A stretch of 64,000 bases of DNA from Mesorhizobium onobrychidis (lineage in GTDB: Bacteria; Pseudomonadota; Alphaproteobacteria; Rhizobiales; Rhizobiaceae): positions 4,321,501 to 4,385,500 of the forward strand of contig NZ_CP062229.1 in NCBI RefSeq assembly GCF_024707545.1, in the 5' to 3' direction. The notes under the pieces were generated by a model that did not search any database, was not told the origin of the DNA, and saw only the letters and a list, made by a program, of their open reading frames with translations. Of this stretch, positions 25,987 through 34,020 are shown piece by piece. The first letter of the stretch is position 1, and each line of letters starts with the position of its first letter. The position numbers and the translations under genes were made by a program.

Positions 25987-26598
25987 ATGTCCGTCATCAC
26001 CACGGTCGAACAGCTCGAAGCACTCTATGGCCTGCCCGGCGAGACCTCGTTGGTCAAGGAACTCGACCATGTGATCCCCGAATACGCCGCCTTCATCGAG
26101 GCCTCGCCTTTTGCCGCGCTCGCGACCAGCGGGCCGGAAGGGCTGGATTGCTCGCCGCGCGGCGATCTCGCCGGCTTCGTCCGCATCCACGATCCGAAAA
26201 CCCTGATGATGCCGGACCGGCGCGGCAACAACCGTGCCGATTCGCTAAAAAACATCATTCGCGATCCGCGCGTCGGCCTGTTGTTCCTGGTCCCAGGCTC
26301 CGGCACGACGCTACGCGTCAACGGCCGCGCCCACATCACCACGGACGCCGCGCTCTGTGCCTCGTTCGGCGTCGACGGCCGACCGGCGCGTTCGGTCACG
26401 GTCATCGATGTCGATTCGGTCTATTTCCAGTGCGCTCGCGCCGTCCATCGGTCGGAACTGTGGAACCCGGCGAGGCATGTCGACCCGAAGTCGCTGCCGA
26501 CACCTGGAAAAATCCTGGAAATCACCAGCCGGAAAGGCGTTGACGGCGAGGCATACGACAAGGAATGGCCGGAGCGCGCGAAAAAGTCGATGTGGTGA
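25987..26598 (+). CDS. FMN-dependent PPOX-type (pyridoxamine 5'-phosphate oxidase-like) flavoprotein
   Basis: The 203-residue split-barrel protein resembles the MSMEG_1061-type PPOX subfamily. Conserved parts are FAALATSGPEGLDCSPRGDL, RIHDPKTLMMPDRRGNNRAD, DPRVGLLFLVPGSGTTLRVNG and CARAVHRSELWNPARHVD. It probably binds FMN or F420 and acts in a detoxifying reduction or oxidation; the substrate is unknown. It is followed by a palindromic repeat and then the convergent MarR gene. Confidence 0.85.
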   Translation: MSVITTVEQLEALYGLPGETSLVKELDHVIPEYAAFIEASPFAALATSGPEGLDCSPRGDLAGFVRIHDPKTLMMPDRRGNNRADSLKNIIRDPRVGLLFLVPGSGTTLRVNGRAHITTDAALCASFGVDGRPARSVTVIDVDSVYFQCARAVHRSELWNPARHVDPKSLPTPGKILEITSRKGVDGEAYDKEWPERAKKSMW

Positions 26599-26630
26599 GC
26601 GGATCGCTCCACGAGCTCCATCCTTTGTTT

Positions 26631-26678
26631 GAGCATCGGATTTTCCCAAAACCGGTTTCCACTTTGGGTCCGATGCTC
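26631..26678. repeat. RIME-like 48-bp palindromic repeat
   Basis: Perfect 10-bp outer arms GAGCATCGGA (26631-26640) and TCCGATGCTC (26669-26678) enclose second arms CCCAAA (26645-26650) and TTTGGG (26663-26668). This two-tier palindrome is the form of intergenic mosaic elements common in Mesorhizobium. It sits between two convergent genes and could also fold as a bidirectional terminator. Confidence 0.7.
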
Positions 26679-26681
26679 CAG

Positions 26682-27134
26682 TCACGCTTCCTTGAGCACG
26701 TCGGCAATCTTGCGCATCTGCTCGCCGATCATGTCGCATTGCTCCGGCGTCGACTGGCTCATCGCTTTCTCGATCAGCGCCATATGGACCTTCAGCGCCT
26801 GCATCAGCAGTTCCGTGCCGGCTTCGGTCAAGATCAGTCGCAGCACCCGCTTGTCTTTCTGATCGCCTTCGCGGCGCAGCAGGCCGCGTGTCTCGAGTTG
26901 CGGCAAAAGCATGGTGATGTTGGAGCGGCCGACCAGCAGTCGGCGGGCGAGATCGTGCTGCGACATGCCGGGATGGCGGTACAGGTTCATCAGCACGTCG
27001 AGTTGCGCCGGCTTCAAGTCCAGCGGCGCGAGCTTCACCGCCAGCGTGCGCTCCAGCACATGGCAGGCGCGCGCCACCGCGACCCAGTTGCGAAAACGCG
27101 GGTTGTCCCAGGGTAGCTCTTGTTTAATGTTCAT
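26682..27134 (-). CDS. MarR-family transcriptional regulator
   Basis: The 150-residue protein has the MarR winged-helix layout: a helical dimer region with CHVLERTLAVKLAPLDLKPA, the recognition helix MSQHDLARRLLVGRSNITML and the wing TRGLLRREGDQKDKRVLRL. It is divergent from an alpha/beta hydrolase gene, with 47 bases between start codons. Two tandem palindromes lie in that spacer, one covering its own start codon, so autorepression and control of the hydrolase are likely. The ligand is not known. Confidence 0.9.
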   Translation of the reverse strand: MNIKQELPWDNPRFRNWVAVARACHVLERTLAVKLAPLDLKPAQLDVLMNLYRHPGMSQHDLARRLLVGRSNITMLLPQLETRGLLRREGDQKDKRVLRLILTEAGTELLMQALKVHMALIEKAMSQSTPEQCDMIGEQMRKIADVLKEA

Positions 27135-27162
27135 GTTTGAACTATTATGTTCATGCTTGAAC
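27129..27162. promoter_or_regulatory. Tandem palindromic operators for the MarR regulator
   Basis: GTTCATGTTTGAAC (27129-27142) and GTTCATGCTTGAAC (27149-27162) are two copies of the palindrome GTTCA-N4-TGAAC, 20 bases centre to centre, about two helical turns. The first spans the marR start codon. Position, symmetry and spacing fit cooperative MarR dimer binding; binding is inferred. Confidence 0.65.
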
Positions 27163-27181
27163 GAATGGATGGATCGCCACT

Positions 27182-28093
27182 ATGGCATCATTTGGATTGA
27201 AGGTCATCCGGAGCGTGTTTGCTGCCGCCGAACACGTGGCTCCTCGCCTTACAGGGCGCGCGGCGTTCGAACTGTTCTGCCGCACGCCGAACGCCAACGT
27301 TCTCAGCGACGGCGAGCGACGCGCCGTCGACCGCGCCGCCGGCTTCATGGCCGAGGCGCGCCATCATCGGCTGAAGACCAAAAACGGGTGCGTCATGGTG
27401 CATGAATTCAGGCCAGAGCCGGGCAGGCGGGCCGCCGGCACGGTGCTCGTCATCCATGGCTGGCGTTCGCGCACCGAATATATGCGCACGCTGATCGAAG
27501 CCTATCGTGACGCCGGTTATAAGGTTGTCTCGCTCGACCTGCCGGGCCACGGCCAATCGCAGGGCCGCCGGCTCACACTGGTCAGCGCTGTCGAAGCCGC
27601 ACGGCTGACCGGCGAATGGTTCGGCCCGTTCGTGGCGGTCGTCGGCCATTCCTTCGGCGGTGCCGTCGCCGCCAATGCCGTCGTCGGTTCGGTCAAGAAC
27701 ATTCCGCCACTGGCGGCCGAGCGGCTGGTGCTGATCGCGGCGCCGAGCTCCCTGCCGGCGATCTTCAATGATTTCAGCCGCATGCTCAGTGTCGGCCCAC
27801 GCTCGCAGGCCGCAATGGCCGACCGCGTCGAACGCATCGCCGGCCGACCGCTGCACGAATTCACCGGCGACCGCCAGCTTGCCAGCACGCCGGTGCCAAC
27901 GCTGGTCATCCATGCGCCAGACGACCGCGAAGTGTCCGCCGACCATGCAAGGCTCTATGCCGGCGCCGGCGACCATGTGCGGCTTTACTGGGCCGATGGG
28001 CTCGGCCATCGCCGCATTCTCGCCGATAGGGGCGTGGTCGAGCGTGCGATCGGTTTCGTCGCCGAACACCGGGAACCGTCGCTGCTGCATTGA
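27182..28093 (+). CDS. Alpha/beta hydrolase
   Basis: The 303-residue protein carries the alpha/beta-hydrolase core: oxyanion region VLVIHGWRSRTEYM, SLDLPGHGQSQGR, nucleophile elbow VVGHSFGGAVAAN (S157), acidic residue in VIHAPDDREV and histidine in DGLGHRRIL. It resembles carboxylesterases or lysophospholipase-like enzymes; substrate unknown. It is divergent from the MarR gene and shares the tandem operator site, so expression is probably induced by the MarR ligand, perhaps a substrate ester or a toxic compound. Confidence 0.88.
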   Translation: MASFGLKVIRSVFAAAEHVAPRLTGRAAFELFCRTPNANVLSDGERRAVDRAAGFMAEARHHRLKTKNGCVMVHEFRPEPGRRAAGTVLVIHGWRSRTEYMRTLIEAYRDAGYKVVSLDLPGHGQSQGRRLTLVSAVEAARLTGEWFGPFVAVVGHSFGGAVAANAVVGSVKNIPPLAAERLVLIAAPSSLPAIFNDFSRMLSVGPRSQAAMADRVERIAGRPLHEFTGDRQLASTPVPTLVIHAPDDREVSADHARLYAGAGDHVRLYWADGLGHRRILADRGVVERAIGFVAEHREPSLLH

Positions 28094-28156
28094 CCTGAAT
28101 ATCTTGTTTTTGTCCCGGGCCAACCGGGAGTCCAGCCGCCATAACGGTCGGGGTTG

Positions 28157-28771
28157 TCATGCCGCGTCCGTGCCGGCCATCACCTTCCACGCCGCCATGG
28201 CCCCGGCCACCGTCGCCAGAAGGGCGGTGCGCGATGCGCCGTCGCGCGCCTGGATCGACATGCCGTGCTGGACGGTCGCATAGAAGGTCGCAGCCGTGCG
28301 GCAGTCGAAATTTTCCGGCAATTCGCCTTCCGCCACGCCGCGTTTCAGCCGTCTCAGCAAGGCTGCGCGGTTTTCGGCGCGACGGCGGCGCAGGTCGTCG
28401 CAGATGGCGCCGCGGCTTGAGTCCTGATGCAGCGCGCCGAGTGCGATCAGACAGCCTTGCGGACGATCGGTTTGCGAATAGGCCTTGGCCGTCTGGCGCA
28501 GGAAGCGCTCGACCGCCTGGCGCGCCGTCGGCGACTTTTCCAGTGCGGACCAGATATCGGTGCCTTCGACCTGCGTGTAGAGCTCGACCGCTTCGAGGAA
28601 GAGCGCTTCCTTGCTGCCGAACGCGGCGTAGAGGCTGGGCGAGTTGATGCCCATCGCCGCGGTCAGCTCGCTCATCGATGCGCCCTCGTAGCCCTTGGCC
28701 CAAAACACCTCCATTGCGCGCCGCAAGGCAGCGGTTCGATCGAAGGTGCGGGGACGGCCTCGTTCGGGCAT
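28157..28771 (-). CDS. TetR/AcrR-family transcriptional regulator
   Basis: The 204-residue regulator has an N-terminal TetR helix-turn-helix (RTFDRTAALRRAMEVFWAKG, then SMSELTAAMGINSPSLYAAF) and a C-terminal domain of the type seen in YcdC/AcrR-like proteins. It is divergent from an SDR gene with 99 bases between starts; a long perfect inverted repeat in that spacer probably contains its operators. It likely represses the SDR gene and itself until a small ligand binds. Confidence 0.9.
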   Translation of the reverse strand: MPERGRPRTFDRTAALRRAMEVFWAKGYEGASMSELTAAMGINSPSLYAAFGSKEALFLEAVELYTQVEGTDIWSALEKSPTARQAVERFLRQTAKAYSQTDRPQGCLIALGALHQDSSRGAICDDLRRRRAENRAALLRRLKRGVAEGELPENFDCRTAATFYATVQHGMSIQARDGASRTALLATVAGAMAAWKVMAGTDAA

Positions 28772-28787
28772 GGCATCCTTTCTGTGT

Positions 28788-28850
28788 TGATTGATACATA
28801 AATCTGTTGACGCACCCGGGCAAGGCTGGCAGACATTTATGTATCAATCA
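28788..28850. promoter_or_regulatory. Paired TetR operators (16-bp perfect inverted repeat)
   Basis: TGATTGATACATAAAT (28788-28803) and ATTTATGTATCAATCA (28835-28850) are exact reverse complements separated by 31 bases. Each copy sits near one of the two divergent genes: one next to the tetR start, one just before the SDR ribosome-binding site. This fits a regulator binding twice, facing each promoter. The AT-rich arms stand out from the GC-rich surroundings. Confidence 0.65.
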
Positions 28851-28870
28851 TTACAAAAAAGGAGAAACGA

Positions 28871-29617
28871 ATGTCATCGCAAGGCTTGAACGGCAAGGCT
28901 GCGCTCGTCACCGGCGGCAGCCGCGGCATCGGCGCAGCGATTGCGCGAAGGCTCGCGGCCGACGGCGCCAGCGTCGCGCTCACTTACGTGAATGGCGAGG
29001 AGCAGGCCCGCGCTGTCGTCGGGGAAATCGAGGCAGCCGGCGGTCGCGCCATTGCCATCAAAGCCGACAATCGCGATGCTGCCGCGATCCAGGAGGCGGT
29101 CAGCGAGGCCGTGAAGACCTTCGGGCGACTGGACATCCTCGTCAACAGCGCCGGTATCTGGCGCGCCGCGCCGATCGATGAATTGCCGCTCGCCGACTTC
29201 GATGAAACCATGGAGGTCAATGTCAGAGCCCCGTTCGTGGCCTCGAAGGCGGCAGCCGTGCATATGGGCGAGGGTGGCAGGATCATCTCGATCGGCAGCA
29301 ATCTGGCGGAGCGTGTCACCGACACCAGCCTCAGCGCCTACTCGGCCAGCAAGGCGGCATTGGTCGGCTTGACCAAGGCATTGGCGCGCGACCTCGGTTC
29401 GCGCGGCATCACCGCCAACGTCGTTCATCCTGGCTCGACCGATACCGATATGAACCCGGCCAGTGGCCCGCACGCCGAGCACCAGCGACAGAAGATGGCG
29501 ACGCCTGTCACAAAGCGCCCTTCGGGACCTGCCAGCCAGGCGACCATGCCGGCGATCTCTTCAGCCTTGCCGAAGCGGGGCGCCGCACTGACTATCGACG
29601 GCGGCGCCAACGCCTGA
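28871..29617 (+). CDS. SDR-family oxidoreductase carrying an internal 80-bp inversion near its 3' end
   Basis: The first 210 residues are a normal short-chain dehydrogenase: NAD(P) motif VTGGSRGIGAAIA, VNSAGIWRAAPI, catalytic serine region RIISIGSN, and Y157/K161 in AYSASKAALVG, then HPGSTDTDMNPASGPHAEHQ. The expected next segment is missing; residues after KMA read ATPVTKRPSGPASQAT and so on, until normal sequence returns at AALTIDGGANA. The opposite strand of 29501-29580 encodes the missing RFGKAEEIAGMVAWLAG and GPEGRFVTG. The segment is thus inverted in frame. The product is full length but about 27 residues near the substrate lid and dimer helix are replaced, so activity is doubtful. Start has AGGAG upstream. 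Confidence 0.85.
   Translation: MSSQGLNGKAALVTGGSRGIGAAIARRLAADGASVALTYVNGEEQARAVVGEIEAAGGRAIAIKADNRDAAAIQEAVSEAVKTFGRLDILVNSAGIWRAAPIDELPLADFDETMEVNVRAPFVASKAAAVHMGEGGRIISIGSNLAERVTDTSLSAYSASKAALVGLTKALARDLGSRGITANVVHPGSTDTDMNPASGPHAEHQRQKMATPVTKRPSGPASQATMPAISSALPKRGAALTIDGGANA
29501..29580 (-). other. 80-bp inverted segment inside the SDR gene
   Basis: Read on the minus strand this segment encodes PRFGKAEEIAGMVAWLAG and GPEGRFVTG, the conserved C-terminal helix of SDRs. Placed back in reverse it joins KMA upstream and AALTIDGG downstream in frame, with at most one extra residue. The ends abut GGCG (29497-29500) and CGCC (29581-29584), a 4-bp inverted repeat. Confidence 0.8.
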
Positions 29618-29830
29618 CCCGTGCACTATTTTCGGGAACCGGAGCGGGCCCAATTCGCTTTGGTTGTCACGGTGTTGTGAAACTGTTCTGCAACAGGAAA
29701 GCCGAAATTTATGGAAGCTTAACGAAATCGGTATGAATCGGTGTGGTCGCGTCTTACATCCCGCCGTGCGGTGGGCGAGACCGTCAAGCGATGCGGAACG
29801 GGAACCGGTTGCAGCCGGAGCGGGTGATCC

Positions 29831-31711
29831 ATGAAATTCCTCGGAAACAAAGCAACCGTGATGCCGCTTGCGGTTGTCACGGTAATGCTGGCCTTCGGCA
29901 TGCCGCAGGCGGACGCGCAAGGGCTTTTCGAGAGGCTTTTCGGCGGTGGTATCAGGCGCGCGCCCCAAGGTGATTTCCCTCCGCCGCCGAAGCACAGACC
30001 GAGGCCGAAAGAATTCGCTGGTGGTGGCAGCAGGATCAACAGCCCGTCCTACTACACCTATAAGGCCGACCGGCTGGTGCTTGTCGATTTTGCGACACTG
30101 ATGGCAGCACCACAGCCGGTGGCACCACAGGACGCTGCCTTTGTACCGTCGCTCACCAGCGACGCCTTCCGCGAAGCGATTGCCGGGCTCGGCGACTACG
30201 AGCTTTATGCCGAACCTGACATTGCCAAGGCGTTGATCGCCTATTACTCGGCCAATCCGGATTTCATCTGGGTGACCGGGACCGGCCCAAACGGTCGCGC
30301 GCAGGATGCGGTGCGGGTGCTTGGCGAGGCGACGAGCTATGGCCTGACGCCGGCCGACTATTCGGTTGAAGTGCCCGCCGCCGGCGCATCGACCGGCGGG
30401 GCCGATGCGCGGCTGCAGGAGCTCGTCCGCTTCGAGATGGCGCTGTCGGCGCGCGTCTTGCGCTATGTCCACGACGCGCAAAGCGGCCGCGTCGATCCCA
30501 ATCGCATCACCGGCTACTATGATTTCCCGGCCAAGCCGCTCGACATGGAAGGCGTGCTGAAAACGCTGGTGCGCACCCAGCAAGTGCGCACCTATCTCGA
30601 ATCACGGCATCCGCAGAATGCGGAATACCAGGCGCTGCGCGTCGAACTGGAATCACTTCAGGCCAGCGCCGAAGACGAGATCGTCGTTGACCCCAAGCTG
30701 TTGCTGAAACCGGGGCAGACCAGCCCCGAACTGCCGAAGCTTCTGGCGAAGATCGCGCGCAATCTCGACGATGAGATGGGCGGCGCCTATGGCGAGATAT
30801 TGGCCAGGCTCGCCACCAGCGAGGTCTATGATCCGGAACTGGTGCCGGTTATCAAGGCAGTGCAGAAGAAGGCTGGCATGAAGGGCGACAGCGTCATCGG
30901 TCCGCGCACCGTCGCGGCGCTGGTCGGGACGTCCAAGGCCGACAAGATTCAAAAGGTGCAGGTCGCGCTGGAGGAGTTGCGTTGGCTGCCATCCGACCTC
31001 GGCAGTCCGCGCGTCTTCATCAACCAGCCGGCCTTCACGGCGAGCTACATCGAAAATGGCGAGGAGAAGCTGAAGACCCGCGCCGTCATCGGCAAGACCA
31101 CCAACCAGACTTCCTTCTTCTACGATCAGGTCGAGCAGGTCGACTTCCATCCCTATTGGGGCGTGCCGCAGTCGATCCTCGTCAACGAGATGCTGCCCCG
31201 GCTGCGCAGGGATCCCGGCTATCTCGACCGCGCCGGCTACGAAGTGGTCAACGCGCGCGGCAAGCGCATTCCCTCCTCCTCGGTCAATTGGGGTGCCTAT
31301 GGCGCGAAAGTACCTTATGGCGTGCGCCAGCTGCCGAGCGAGGCCAATGCGCTGGGCGAACTGAAGATTCTGTTCCCCAACAAGCACGCAATCTACATGC
31401 ACGATACGCCGCAAAAGTCGTTTTTCCAGCGTGACATGCGCGCGCTCAGCCATGGCTGCGTTCGTCTGCAGAATCCGCGCGGCATGGCGGCGGCCGTGCT
31501 CGGCACCTCGGTCGACTACATTGCGGAGAAGCTGAAGCACGGACATTCGACCGAAAAGGTGGCGCGCACGATCCCGATCTATGTCGCCTATTTCACCGCC
31601 TGGCCTGATATGTCCGGCAAAGTCGAATATTTCAGCGACGTCTATGACCGCGACACGCGGCTGCAGCAGGCACTCGACAGCACGGAAGCGGTGCGCTCGC
31701 CGGCGAGCTGA
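29831..31711 (+). CDS. L,D-transpeptidase (YcbB/LdtD-like) with peptidoglycan-binding domain
   Basis: The 626-residue exported protein makes or edits 3-3 crosslinks, or links protein to peptidoglycan, in the periplasm. A signal peptide ends near residue 29 (MPQADA). A scaffold region with ANPDFIWVTGTGPNGRAQDA is followed by a peptidoglycan-binding domain at about 330-375 (VIKAVQKKAGMKGDSVIGPR) and the catalytic YkuD domain at about 395-560. Its active-site signature is MRALSHGCVRLQNPRGMA with the catalytic cysteine at about residue 543. Length and order match the YcbB type. Alphaproteobacteria of this order rely heavily on L,D-crosslinks and polar growth. The stop is five bases from the convergent membrane-protein gene. 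Confidence 0.93.
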   Translation: MKFLGNKATVMPLAVVTVMLAFGMPQADAQGLFERLFGGGIRRAPQGDFPPPPKHRPRPKEFAGGGSRINSPSYYTYKADRLVLVDFATLMAAPQPVAPQDAAFVPSLTSDAFREAIAGLGDYELYAEPDIAKALIAYYSANPDFIWVTGTGPNGRAQDAVRVLGEATSYGLTPADYSVEVPAAGASTGGADARLQELVRFEMALSARVLRYVHDAQSGRVDPNRITGYYDFPAKPLDMEGVLKTLVRTQQVRTYLESRHPQNAEYQALRVELESLQASAEDEIVVDPKLLLKPGQTSPELPKLLAKIARNLDDEMGGAYGEILARLATSEVYDPELVPVIKAVQKKAGMKGDSVIGPRTVAALVGTSKADKIQKVQVALEELRWLPSDLGSPRVFINQPAFTASYIENGEEKLKTRAVIGKTTNQTSFFYDQVEQVDFHPYWGVPQSILVNEMLPRLRRDPGYLDRAGYEVVNARGKRIPSSSVNWGAYGAKVPYGVRQLPSEANALGELKILFPNKHAIYMHDTPQKSFFQRDMRALSHGCVRLQNPRGMAAAVLGTSVDYIAEKLKHGHSTEKVARTIPIYVAYFTAWPDMSGKVEYFSDVYDRDTRLQQALDSTEAVRSPAS

Positions 31712-31716
31712 GGACC

Positions 31717-32193
31717 CTAACGTAGGGAGAGCGGGCGCCGGAAGCCGGCCTCGCGCCCGGCAATCAGCCAGTAGACCAGACCGGCGACCAGGCCGGCGGC
31801 GGCGATGATGCCGATATCGGCCCAGCGCTCGTGGCTCAGGTCCTCCGGCGCGCTCGGCCAGATCAGGAAGAAGCCGGCAGCCGCTGCTGCGGCGCCGAAG
31901 ACCATATGCAGCCAAAAACTGCGCAGCGAAAACAATTCGGCGATCAGCGCGAAGATCAGCGTCTGCAGGCCGGTCATCATGATCGTCAGGAAATAGATCA
32001 ACATGCCGAGCGGCGGCACGACCAGCGCCGCGATGGGGGAGATCCCCATGAGATCGAAATACGCCGGTGCATCAGGCAGCGAACTCAATGCACCATACAT
32101 CGTGGCCACGGCAATCAGCCCGACCAGCACCGCAACGAAATAGCCGGCGAGCATCATCAGAACGCGTTTCGCCACATGCTTTGCCGTCGCCAT
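31717..32193 (-). CDS. Small integral membrane protein of unknown function
   Basis: About 158 residues with four predicted membrane helices: VLMMLAGYFVAVLVGLIAV, ISPIAALVVPPLGMLIYFL, MVFGAAAAAAGFFLIW and DIGIIAAAGLVAGLVYWLI. I do not recognise a named family. I prefer the ATG at 32191-32193 (MATAKHVAKR), which has GGGGGTGGG just upstream, over an in-frame start seven codons earlier. It is convergent with the L,D-transpeptidase gene. Confidence 0.65.
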   Translation of the reverse strand: MATAKHVAKRVLMMLAGYFVAVLVGLIAVATMYGALSSLPDAPAYFDLMGISPIAALVVPPLGMLIYFLTIMMTGLQTLIFALIAELFSLRSFWLHMVFGAAAAAAGFFLIWPSAPEDLSHERWADIGIIAAAGLVAGLVYWLIAGREAGFRRPLSLR

Positions 32194-32413
32194 GCCCACC
32201 CCCGTACGGCTCAATGATCACGCCGCAGTCAGCCTTCAAAGGCGCATCGGCGCAAGGGGATGCCGTAAAGCGTGCAGGAAGTCTTAGTGAAGCTACGCCG
32301 CCGCCCCCTTCCGAGGGATCGTCCCCAGGCTGCGCTGTAACCTGCCGGAATTATTCCGGGTCCTTCAAGAGAAAGCCGGCCGCACGTATCGGCTGGGGGA
32401 AGATGGCCGTGAT

Positions 32414-32671
32414 CTATTTCGGCTCGGCTGTCACCGGATCGTAGGTGATTTCGACCTTCGCCTTGTCGGTCGTGTAATAGGTGACGGTGTACGCGCCGCT
32501 GTCCCAGCCGACCTCGTCGACGTAGCGAAAGTCGTCGCGCTGCTCGACCTTGGCGATTATTTCGGACAGTTTCCTGGCATTCTGCGGCGGCAACGGGCTT
32601 CCGTCTGCGGCAAGGGCCGGTCCGCCGAGAAGGAGAACTACGACACCCGTCGCCAAAACACGTCTGGACAT
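32414..32671 (-). CDS. Small exported PepSY-like protein
   Basis: An 85-residue protein with a signal peptide (VLATGVVVLLLGGPALA, cleavage near residue 21) and a short mature domain. The pattern KLSEIIAKVEQRDDFRYVDE, then WDSGAYTVTYYTTDKAKVEI and DPVTAEPK fits a PepSY-type fold, found in protease inhibitors and periplasmic sensors. It lies downstream of the sugar ABC transporter ATPase gene on the same strand, 114 bases away, but is probably separate from that operon. Confidence 0.7.
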   Translation of the reverse strand: MSRRVLATGVVVLLLGGPALAADGSPLPPQNARKLSEIIAKVEQRDDFRYVDEVGWDSGAYTVTYYTTDKAKVEITYDPVTAEPK

Positions 32672-32785
32672 GGCTTTCCCTCACTCTTCGAGGAGTAGAA
32701 ACTCGCGGCCATGCAGGTTTGTTCCGGGGTTCTGGAATGGACACTCGCGAATCGCGCCGATGCGTCGCGTTGTCGTTGCTCACGT

Positions 32786-33871
32786 TTACGGCGTCTGCAG
32801 ATCGCCCTCCTCGGGGAAGAGATGGGCTAAGGCCGTGTCGAACGTGAGCTCCAGGGCGTCACCCGGTTCAAGGATCTTGTCTTCATCGAAGGCTGCAATG
32901 AGCTCGTGATCGTCGCGAAGTGTCAGGTCCACGACCGTCTCGCTGCCCAACCGCTCGGTATGTGCCACGATGCCATGCAGCATGCCTTCTCCAGGCTGCG
33001 CCGCCCGGAGGTACTGCGGACGGATACCCAGGATGGCCTTGCCGTCTTTCCGGAAGGAGCGCCTTCTGGTCGCTACCCTGATCGGCTCCAGGGATTGATT
33101 GCCAACCATTGCCGCTTCGCCATCGAGGTCGAGGACGTCGACATTCAGGAAATTCATCGACGGGGCTCCTAGAAAACCGGCTACGAACCTGTTGGCCGGC
33201 TCGTGATAGAGCTCCATCGGCGCTCCGATCTGCATGACTTGACCGTCCTTGAGGACGACGATCCTGTCAGCCAGCGTCATCGCCTCGACCTGGTCATGGG
33301 TGACATAGATCATCGTTGTGCCCAGTTGCCTGCGCAGCCGGCCGATTTCCATACGCATGTCCATGCGCAGTGCGGCGTCGAGGTTGGAGAGCGGCTCGTC
33401 AAACAGGAATACAGCCGGTTTCCGCGTGATTGCGCGCCCGATAGCGACTCGCTGGCGCTGGCCGCCCGAAAGCTGACTTGGGCGGCGGTCGAGCAAATGT
33501 TCCATTTGCAGAATGCGTGCGGCCTCGGCCACCTTCTGCTGCTTTTCCTGCTTGGTAGCGCCCGCGATCGTAAGACCGAACGCGATATTCTCGCGCACGG
33601 TCATGTGCGGAAAGATGGCATAGTTCTGGAACACCATCGCAACACCGCGTTGCTTGGGCTGGAGCTGGTTGACCACCCGGCCTCCGATCTCGAGGGTGCC
33701 TTCGGTTATGTCCTCGAGTCCGGCGATCATGCGGAGCAAGGTGGACTTCCCGCAGCCCGACGGTCCGACAAAGACGACGAACTCGCCATCGTTGATGTGG
33801 ATATCGACGCCTTTGATGACGTCGACGCGACCGAAGGATTTCTTGACGCCCTTGAGTGAGACCTCAGCCAT
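32786..33871 (-). CDS. Sugar ABC transporter ATP-binding protein (UgpC/MsmK-like)
   Basis: The 361-residue ATPase powers the carbohydrate importer encoded just upstream. Walker A is GPSGCGKST (36-44), the ABC signature LSGGQRQRVAIGRA (from 134) and Walker B FLFDEPLSNLDA (from 155). A C-terminal OB-type regulatory domain (from about 240, with AILGIRPQYLRAAQPGEG) marks it as the MalK/UgpC type that is shared by CUT1 sugar systems. It is the last gene of the binding protein-permease-permease-ATPase set, all on the minus strand. Confidence 0.94.
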   Translation of the reverse strand: MAEVSLKGVKKSFGRVDVIKGVDIHINDGEFVVFVGPSGCGKSTLLRMIAGLEDITEGTLEIGGRVVNQLQPKQRGVAMVFQNYAIFPHMTVRENIAFGLTIAGATKQEKQQKVAEAARILQMEHLLDRRPSQLSGGQRQRVAIGRAITRKPAVFLFDEPLSNLDAALRMDMRMEIGRLRRQLGTTMIYVTHDQVEAMTLADRIVVLKDGQVMQIGAPMELYHEPANRFVAGFLGAPSMNFLNVDVLDLDGEAAMVGNQSLEPIRVATRRRSFRKDGKAILGIRPQYLRAAQPGEGMLHGIVAHTERLGSETVVDLTLRDDHELIAAFDEDKILEPGDALELTFDTALAHLFPEEGDLQTP

Positions 33872-34020
33872 GAGCGATGGCTCCCGTTTCCTGATTCATG
33901 TGCGGCAATTCGGGGTCACCGATCGGTCTATCGGCCTTGAGGAATAGCCGTGCCAGCGCTTGCCGTAATGGGCAGACCGGCCGTCCCAGATCCACGGGTG
34001 TTCGAGCGCGAACCATGTAT
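33872..34020. other. Spacer with possible small or eroded coding sequence
   Basis: Between permease and ATPase genes the minus strand has an open frame encoding EHPWIWDGRSAHYGKRWHGY with high G/C at third positions but no start codon, suggesting the tail of a lost gene. A second frame (34016 to 33864, 50 codons) has an ATG and ends overlapping the ATPase start. I cannot name either. Confidence 0.35.

Noticed and set aside
30653..31915. 420-codon open frame on the minus strand
   Set aside because: Antisense to the L,D-transpeptidase catalytic region; no recognisable domain.
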